In this document: positions 57,148 to 64,000 of the stretch, piece after piece | Position numbering within the stretch: position 1 is the first letter of the stretch | Layout: each line of letters begins with the position of its first letter | Assembly: GCA_022266195.1 (NCBI GenBank) | Contig: WHVY01000004.1 | Span: forward strand, 5,287,501 to 5,351,500 | Reading direction: 5' to 3' | DNA length: 64,000 nt | DNA from: Tetranychus cinnabarinus | Lineage: Eukaryota > Arthropoda > Arachnida > Trombidiformes > Tetranychidae | Program-made: the position numbers and the translations under genes | Notes under the pieces: model-generated | The model's database searches: none | Seen by the model: the letters and a program-made list of their open reading frames with translations, nothing else | What the model was told of the DNA's origin: nothing

Positions 57148-58757
57148 GTGGGAAAGCATACGCTTCTAGAACACTAGTACGTGTAAAGTTATGAAAAAAG
57201 ACTACTTTTCTTCAACACGTGTATATCATCATCAACGTATTTTGAGTCGGTTGCGTTTTCATCTTTAATTCCTTAATTCCTTTTTATTTTTTTGAGTGCT
57301 TTATCATACTCAGTGTTCATCTGGATTTAACGTATTTGTTTTTCACCTTAAGTTACATTGTAGATTTTGCCACAAAGTTATAATTGCCTCCATTTGGAGT
57401 TTACTCAACGTCAACAAAGATGATTTCAATGAAAGGTAAGCCTTAAAAGCTATTTAGATGTTTGCAAATGTTTATTTTTCTCTTGTTTTTTCATCTGTTC
57501 ATTAGGTATTACATTGTCTGAAAAATGCAAATTTAGATTTATTGCGATTATTATCATTCTATAATTTACACTCGATCATGTTTCCGCCTCGAAGCATTTT
57601 TTCTTCGAAAACATGACGTATAAATCATCTAAATTTTCAGATGATGACTTTACTTGGGTTGTGCAAACGTTTTTCCTTTTTTTCGGGTCTTGGCCAAGTT
57701 TAGAGCAGGTAACGAGTGGAAGAAATTTTGAAAGAATGCGTGCACTTTTAAAACAATTACAATTCTGTTATGGTAATGTAATTGAGCAATTTGCAACAAC
57801 AATGATTATGTTTCGGAACAATGACTACAGCATGACTCCATTTGTGCAAATCGCTTTTAGTTGTATTTATTAGCTAGCAGCTTAAGATGCTAATGATGAC
57901 AAAGATAGTCTTATATTGAAAGCTGTTAGCAAAGATGAAGCAAAAAAGAGAAGTTGAGATTTTGAGAAAATATTTGCTTACTAACATTGAAAGCTGCATC
58001 ATTCTGAAGAACATGATAATTTTGTATGCCAATTCATGGGAAAATTGTGGAGTTAGCTTCAAAAACATGATTGGTGGATATAAAGTCAACTTTGGAGATG
58101 ACGATTGGCTCAGATGGATCAGTGAGATTCTTGATGTACTGAGTTTTCTCGCAAAAAAAGGAATAATACCCGGAGATATAAAACCTGATAATACGACAAT
58201 TAACGAGGATGGTGCATTAAAACTAATTGACTTTGGTGCGGCGTTTTCTATGAGAAGTGGTGCTAATGGTTGTTATACTGGTGAAGACTGTATGCCTGAA
58301 TATTGGTTGACATATCAACGAGACACAAAATATGACGTTTGGGCTCACATTCTACTCATTGATTTATACTGATTTACCATGGGAAGATATTGATGATGCA
58401 ATATGTTAGGGACCCAAATTGTAGGAAATCCTTATTGTAGGAAAATTTTATTTAGAAAATGAAATAATCAGTGGCATTTTAAATTTGATGGCAGAAACCA
58501 ATGTAAACAAACGTGCATCAGCACAAGAAATCAGCGATAATTATTTTTAAACACGTTTATCTCGCGATTTAATCGTAATTAAAGAAATGTTTAATGCCGC
58601 ATAATGATTTTCTTATTTTCTCAATTTAGCAGTTTTAAATAGTTGTTTTACTTTAAATGTGCTTAAGTCAACAGCTTTTTATATTTTCTCTTTCTCATAT
58701 CTATATCTTTTCATACCTTCACACGTACTAGCGTTCCAGAAGCGTATGCTTTTCCAC
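57148..58757. repeat. 50-bp inverted repeats flanking the kinase pseudogene
   Basis: 57,148-57,197 and the complement of 58,708-58,757 match at 45 of 50 positions; both contain AAGCATACGCTTCT and CTAGTACGTGT. The enclosed 1.5 kb holds the broken kinase gene. No target duplication is visible at the outer edges, so it is unclear whether these are transposon termini or two copies of another repeat. Each arm also contains a TTCNNGAA heat-shock-type core. Confidence 0.75.
57420..58550 (+). pseudogene. Broken protein-kinase-like gene
   Basis: A start codon at 57,420 and a short first exon (to 57,435, donor GTAAGC) can splice to 57,641 in frame with a long segment beginning DDDFTWVVQTFF. The kinase part is interrupted near 57,873 by stop codons and near 57,945 by a frame change. 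It then stays open for 140 codons: KREVEILRKYL, IIPGDIKPDNTTI (catalytic loop), LKLIDFGAAFSM (DFG intact) and DTKYDVWAH. A further frame change at about 58,352 leads to DLPWEDIDDAI, then a stop, and the C-lobe end MAETNVNKRASAQEISDNYF follows. The usual HRD is PGD, and no glycine-rich loop is recognisable. The gene is inactive; its kinase subfamily is not identifiable by eye. Confidence 0.7.
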
Positions 58758-59099
58758 TACTCAAACTTTTTTACCTTTTTTTCACCATATTGTCCCCCAC
58801 TAAAGCTAACACATCCACCACATCAGCCAAATCAAACATTATCACGTTTTATAGAGACTTTTTTTAACGAACTTGTCCAACAAACTACCTCCACTTGCGA
58901 GTGGATTTTTGAGCACATTTGCAAACAATTTTATCCAGTATCTAAAGCGAATAAATTTCCGACCACTTTTGGGATATGATGGCGATTAAAAAGGGATTTG
59001 CTAGATAGTGTAAAAGTTAACAAAAATTTGGTGGATTTAGGTGGTGGATAAAGATACACTCTGTTGCAAAATTATTTTTTCATGAAGACTTTTTTAATA
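58758..59099. other. Right end of the block inserted in the A pseudogene
   Basis: This stretch lies between the kinase-flanking repeat and the A fragment. A plus-strand frame at 58,788-58,979 has protein-like composition (CEWIFEHICKQFYP) but no start or partner, so it is left unassigned. The rest is AT-rich without features. Confidence 0.35.
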
Positions 59100-59105
59100 T
59101 TAAAT

Positions 59106-59473
59106 TCAAGTTTGATCAGAAATCAAGATTACTTGGTAATCACAATCATTGATTGAATCCAATGGGTACGGCGCACTGCTTTTATTACCAATTATCCACC
59201 AACAGATTAATTTATCAGGTAAATAAATCGCTGAACCTCTGGTTTGAAAGGAGTGGTTGTTCCTAATGGTTGCTCTAGTAAAGCCAGTTTCAGATTTACT
59301 ACAAGAGTATGTAAAGAAGCTGTGTCTTTTTTGAAATATTAGGCTAACTTTCCTGATTTCTCTTTCCAAAACATTATGTCCAATCAATGTTATATTTGAT
59401 CGCAAGGATCGCAACCAACCGTTGACTCGATGAAGTTCACAAAAAATAAACTTACAACTATGATTGATATCAT
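59106..59473 (-). pseudogene. N-terminal fragment of the second A gene
   Basis: The start codon and signal peptide match gene A almost exactly (MISIIVVSLFFVNFIES then GCDPC). A deletion of about 110 bp follows and brings a stop codon four residues later. Beyond it the match to A resumes in another frame: NITLIGHN, FFTYSCSKS, GSAIYLPDKLICWWI and ISDQT. The fragment ends where A codon 155 or so would be. Its missing C-terminus is the fragment at 51,949-52,250. Confidence 0.8.
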
Positions 59474-59770
59474 TTCTGGTTAACCTGCTGATTCAACACA
59501 AGCAGCATATTCTTGGTCATCTTGGTAACATTGTAACTTCAGATTTAATAACTCATCCAATCAATTGTTATCACATGATTATTCAACTATGACAATTGTC
59601 AAGTTTCAATTTTTATTCAACTTGAGAGGTGTAAATAAAGCTGAAACTGGTTCAATTGACAAGATAACGTACCTTATCAATTGCAATTGAAACAAATCTT
59701 TTGATCTTGCTATAAGCCTTAACGTGTTATGAATAAGCCACAAGTTACATTATGTCTCATAGGAAACTTA
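59474..59770 (-). repeat. Array spacer 1, right copy, with the last codons of a B copy
   Basis: It matches 48,214-48,540. It shares the sequence before the A start codon (TTCTGGTTAACCTGCTGATT) and, at the right, AATAAGCCACAAGT and CATAGGAAAC, which is the 3' end of gene B. The match to B is lost beyond about 59,770, so only the tail of this B copy remains. Confidence 0.75.
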
Positions 59771-60082
59771 TTTTTTGCAGTAATATTAACAGATGAAGTG
59801 TATTCTAACGGGTGCAAAGGAGCTCAGTTAATTCGCTCAGTTTATATACATTTTTCATTGATTTTATTTCTGTTTCTGTTTTCTGCACACTTTCGATTTA
59901 CAATCAACTTATTCAATCTCAATGCATTCGCCTAATAAAGTTGATTTAAAACGGTGCATAGAGTTTTATTTATGGCGCAGTCTTTTTATGCGAAAACCCA
60001 ACAGTTTAAGACAGAGTAAATATTCATGGTGATAGGTAGTACAACCTCATGATGATTTCGTTAGGAGGAATGAATGATAACA

Positions 60083-61611
60083 TTACTGATTTTTTCGATT
60101 GATATTTGTGCAAAATAAGAAGTACAAAGAGCCACATTCCAAGGTAAGCTATTGAAAGAATAAGCAGAAATGGACAAAATTTAGTTTATCGGTAGCATTT
60201 GAATGAAAAGACTCTTACAAGCAAAGTATAATGGTTGTCAACATAAATGTAATTACCAATATAAATTCCCATTTTACGTGCAGCAAGTCGTTCTAGCGCT
60301 TGAAGCTTCTGTAGAAAAACAAACGGATAAAATTTGTCAATTTTCACCCAAAATTTCCAAAATATTTATAAAAAGTTAACAAGAAGATAACTACCTTTAG
60401 AGCAACTTTTAGGTTAAAAGATTTTCCATTATCGATTGAAAGTCGATAAATTGATCGATGCAATATGCTAGCCTAGTTCAAACAGAAATTTTAAAACTGA
60501 AATGAAGCTCAACATGTAATTTAAAGCAATAAAATTGTACCTTTTGACCAATAAGTGTCCATGCATAGTTGTTTCCGTATATTACAATCAATATCAACGA
60601 GTTGCAAAAGATGAGAAACAATTTAACATCTAAATTATCAAATGTGAACTGAGTTACGTAAAAAAAGATCAATATGTTGTGGAAAGCTCCATACAAATAG
60701 ATTGTCATGAATATCCAGGACACTTGAGCATTGACACAATCGATCCAATTGCTGAGTAAACTTTGCTTATAAAAAAAAGACTCTGCATGATGACAAGTGT
60801 AATTTCCTACTGAAACCAATTCATCACATTCAGCTTTTAGCGAATCAATTACATTGCATGTGAAAAAGCTCACAACTGCCATCATTAGTAAAATCCAAAG
60901 AGCACTGAATAATAATGGACAATAAGTTATAAGAAGCATAATTACATGGATCATCTGAAGAATGAACCGTTGCAAAGTTGAATAATTGTAAATGATGTTG
61001 GTCAAGTGTAACAACCAGAAACCAATGTTGACACCGATTGAAAAGTACTTGTATAATTTAATTGATAGATAATAAGATTTTCTGAACAACTTTTCATTTC
61101 TCAATGAAAAGCTGAACTTTTTATTCGACTCTTGAAGGCAACTTCTGTATTCATCGAAAATATTGAGAAATGATTTTCTGTAAGATTGACGATGATGAAG
61201 TAAATAAATCTTTACCATGCAAGGCATAATTATGCCACAGTGTACAATGTAATTCAACACCTTTCTTTCCGATGAAGAAACGAAAAAGTCACCCAAGTAA
61301 AATATAATGGTTTGGTTGTCGGTTTTACTGAGTAATAAGAAATGAAAAGCTTGAATAATGTTCAAAATCAATATAAGTAGACTTTGCGATTGGAAATATT
61401 TGAAACTCTTTCGACGATCCAATATTCTAGTTGATCGCTCAAAGCACTCCAAGTCATCAATGGCACTTAGTAAATCATTTTTAGTCACATTTAGGTTGGT
61501 AATAGATTTGATAGAAAATTTGGAACAGAATCTTTGTATTCTGTGCATCTTTGAATTGCACCAATGACCAAGAAAAAGTTTATTCAAAAGAAGGTCACAA
61601 ATTTTTGACAT
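60083..61611 (-). CDS. Gustatory-receptor-type seven-membrane-segment protein
   Basis: Four exons (from the start): 60541..61611, 60395..60472, 60219..60308 and 60083..60148, all phase 0, give 434 residues. The start is the first ATG in the open frame (MSKICDLLLNKL); a further upstream exon cannot be ruled out. The long first exon carries several hydrophobic segments (LILILNIIQAFHFLLL, LLITYCPLLFSALWILLMM, LIFCNSLILIVIYG). The short terminal exons encode ERLAARKMGIYIGNYIYV and TLECGSLYFLFC. Length, topology and a three-short-exon 3' end with phase-0 introns are typical of arthropod gustatory receptors, which form large expansions in mites. Such proteins are ligand-gated cation channels of chemosensory cells. 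The ligand is unknown. Confidence 0.8.
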
Positions 61612-62905
61612 TTTTAGAAATTTCGGTTTACTTGCTAATCTTCTAGATAAAATAAATGATTTGGTTTGAAGGAAATTCGTTTCTTCATTAGTTTTAAGAG
61701 TTTGATGAATAAGAACGGATAATATCAATATGATGTGAAATAATGCAAAACTTCAATTTTATAACCATTAACTCTCTGTAACAGTCAAGTGTCACGAACA
61801 TTTTTATACTGGTCTTTCAATGACATTTATAACTTTTCAATGCTAAATTTCAAGCTAAAACTTAAATTTTATATTTTATTCGATGTTTGTCTGGCGCTAT
61901 CGCAATTTCAGCCATGATCAGATCATATAAGATGATTTGCCGTGTAAGCCTGAAGGGACACATTTTAATGCATGAATATCTCAGTTTTTTCCGCCTTATT
62001 TAACTTTAAATTTTGGTGCGTGCATCATTGTCTTGATCATCGTCTTAATCAATGTTATCAATCCCAAATCATGTTCAGAGTTGTTAGTTTCACCATGCAA
62101 AATCAATGCTAAGAATAATAAAATGTAGAATCAAGTTGAAATCACTTCCTGTCAACGTCATTTGAATGCTCACGTTCGCTAAATGAACTGAAAAATGGAT
62201 GAGACTCATTAGCAAGCATTACGAAACAGAGGTATCCACATACTAGGCCTTTTTTATCCCGTAAGCCTGTAAGTCATAAAGCACAAAACGATTCAAAAGC
62301 GGTGTAAGTTTTCAACTTGAAACAAGCATCAAAAAATCTCCAGAAGATTGTTTTTGCAGCAATTTATTTTTAAATTGAAATACTTTTCTTTGGACAAAGA
62401 GTCGATAAAACTCAATTTTTCACCCAGTATAATTACAAAACGAACAAAGTCAATAATAAACGATCAATTTAATCGTTGAAAACTAAATTCTAATGATACA
62501 TCTATTTACTTGTTTACAATTAGATATTAATAGATTACATGATTTTCGTTAGACTTTCAATTGCTCAATTTTACTTGTTTTAATCATAGTTAAACACAAT
62601 TTTTCTTACCAAATGATCTATTCTGTTGTAGACAAAAGTAACTAATGTATCCAGTATAAAATGGAAATCAAGTTTATCAAGGTAATTTTCTCGAGAATAA
62701 GTAATCGAATTTAGCTTAAAATCTAGAAATCGATAGAGAGCATATTTGAGTATGTAAAGTTTCCAACATGATAGGACGTAAGTAGGACGAAAAAATGATT
62801 AATTACTACTGGTGTTCGTTCAACTACTGCAGAATGGCAGAATCTTATTCTTGATACTATGAGAAAGGCACACTTGATTAGTCTGATTTAATTGACTGCT
62901 TGACT
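61612..62905. other. Spacer between two receptor genes, partly duplicated
   Basis: The right part (62,340-62,905) matches the flank of the receptor pseudogene at 52,640-53,076. Shared blocks include CGATCAATTTAATCG, AATTCTAATGATNCATCTAT and ACTTTCAATNGNTCAA. The left part has no recognisable coding sequence and should contain the promoter of the receptor at 60,083. Confidence 0.55.
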
Positions 62906-64000
62906 TTACATATTGCTTCGATTGATATTTGCACAGAATAAATAGTATAAAGAGCCACATTCCAAGGTAAGCTATCGAAAATGAAAACGACAAATTAAGT
63001 TATTTTGGCCAATATTTGATTGATATCAATGGACGATTTCTTACAAGTAAAGTGGTATAATTGCCAACATAAATATAATTACCAATATAAGCACCCATTT
63101 TACGAGCAGCAAGCCGGTCCAGCGTTTGAAGCTTCTGCAGAAAAAAACTGATGAAATTCATGTGTTTGCTTAAAAATGAAACTTGACTACCTTTAAGTTG
63201 CAAGTTTTTCCAGTATTGATTGAAAGTCGATAAATTGATCGATGCAATATGCTAGCCTAGTGAAAAAATAAGATTGAAAATGTAAGCTCAACATTTAAAA
63301 AAATAAAAATAACTTGTACCTTTTGACCAATAAGTGTCCCTGCATAGTTACTTTCGTATATTATTATCAATATCAATATGTTACTAAAAAAGAGAATCAT
63401 TTTAACAAACAAATTGTCGTATTCGAATTGCGTTAAGCAAAATAAGATCAAGATGTTATGGGAAGCGCCATAGACATAGAATGTAATGAATATCCAGGCC
63501 ACTTGAGCATTGATACAATCGATCCAATTGTTTAATAAACCTTGTTTATGAAAAAAAGACTCTGCATGATGAGAAGTGTGACTTCCTACTGAAATCAATC
63601 TATCACATTCAGTCTGCAGCGAATCAATTGCATGATATGCGAAAATTCCCATTATCATTGTGATCAAAGCAAACCATGAAGCACTTGCTAAAATTGGATA
63701 GTAAATAGTCAAAAGGATAGCCATATGAATCGCCTGAAGAATGAAATGTTTCAAATTTGCATAGTTGTGAATAATGTTGATAAAGTGCAACAACGAAAAA
63801 ATGCTAAAAATACCGATGAAAATGTACTTGTATAATTTAATGAATAAATAATACGATTTTCTGAATAACTTTTCATTTTTCAATACAAAGCTAAACTTTT
63901 TATTCGACCCTTGAAGAGAACCTTTGTATTCATCGAAAATATTGAGAAATGATTTTCTATCGGGCTTAGTATGATGAAGTAAATAAATCTTTACCATGCA
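62906..64000 (-). CDS. Gustatory-receptor-type protein, 5' end outside the window
   Basis: Exons 63320..64000 (open at the window edge), 63191..63256, 63045..63134 and 62906..62971, all phase 0. The 3' exons have the same sizes as in the receptor at 60,083 except exon 2, which is four codons shorter. Shared blocks are NNWIDCINAQVAWIF, HHAESFFHKQGLL, ESNYAGTLIGQK, DRLAARKMGAYIGNYIYV and TLECGSLYYLFCANINRSN. The two are tandem paralogs in the same orientation, about 1.3 kb apart. About 110 N-terminal codons must lie beyond position 64,000. There are no disruptions in the visible part, so it is likely functional. Confidence 0.8.

Noticed and set aside
57148..58757. Confident call of a transposon with kinase cargo
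   Set aside because: Inverted repeats are present, but no target duplication and no second copy can be seen from this window, so it is reported as a repeat and a hypothesis only.
58659..58787. Plus-strand frame over the right inverted repeat
   Set aside because: The upstream half lies across the flanking repeat and is Phe/Leu-rich noise; only a short downstream part looks protein-like.
61612..61728. N-terminal extension of the receptor at 60,083
   Set aside because: The frame stays open for about 39 more codons but has no ATG; a start at 61,611 gives a normal receptor length.
1..64000. tRNA, rRNA and CRISPR signals
   Set aside because: No block with paired A- and B-box promoter sequence and cloverleaf arms was found, no rRNA-like sequence was seen, and the tandem repeats present lack the unique spacers of a CRISPR array.

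Overview
The window reads as nuclear DNA of a small-genome arthropod. It is AT-rich, many introns are 50-130 bp with GT..AG ends, single-copy metazoan genes sit close together, and the right end carries lineage-specific gustatory-type receptors and a tandem family of secreted/membrane proteins. My best guess is a chelicerate of the spider-mite type (Tetranychus-like). That assignment is an inference from genome style and receptor structure, not from a marker gene.

Positions 1-45,600 are an ordinary conserved segment. A gene-free stretch of about 8.9 kb precedes an intronless forkhead gene (FoxG/sloppy-paired type, +). Next come a PP2C phosphatase close to nematode PPM-2 (+), CCDC93 of the Commander complex (-), the signal-recognition-particle receptor alpha subunit (+), an intronless SMARCAL1-type annealing helicase (-), a two-exon gene I do not recognise (-), an eight-exon ANKS1-type SAM/PTB adaptor (+), a DNAJC30-like mitochondrial J protein (+), the ESCRT-I subunit VPS37 (-) and Integrator subunit 5 (+). 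Exon joins were checked for splice signals, phase and total length. CCDC93/SRPRA and VPS37/INTS5 are divergent pairs; SRPRA/SMARCAL1 and DNAJC30/VPS37 are convergent pairs. The ANKS1 gene keeps the family's N-terminus, SAM pair and PTB domain but has no ankyrin repeats.

Positions 45,900-64,000 are a dynamic accessory segment. A head-to-tail array of two related type I membrane protein genes (called A and B here) occupies about 45.9-59.8 kb. One A and one B are intact, at 47,146-48,213 and 48,509-49,576. At least three further copies are decayed. A foldback element of about 1.6 kb with a 161-bp repeat in both arms is inserted just downstream of one A copy, and the intact copy supplies the matching empty site. 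That same A copy is split by about 6.8 kb of foreign DNA, which holds a hairpin MITE, the 3' half of a gustatory-receptor gene, a complete Tc1/mariner element (347-codon transposase, 27-bp inverted repeats, TA duplication), a small gene with possible C1D similarity, short coding-like remnants and a broken protein-kinase gene between 50-bp inverted repeats. The right end has one apparently complete gustatory-type receptor gene and a second that runs off the window, both on the minus strand with the same four-exon 3' structure.

No rRNA, confident tRNA or CRISPR array was seen.
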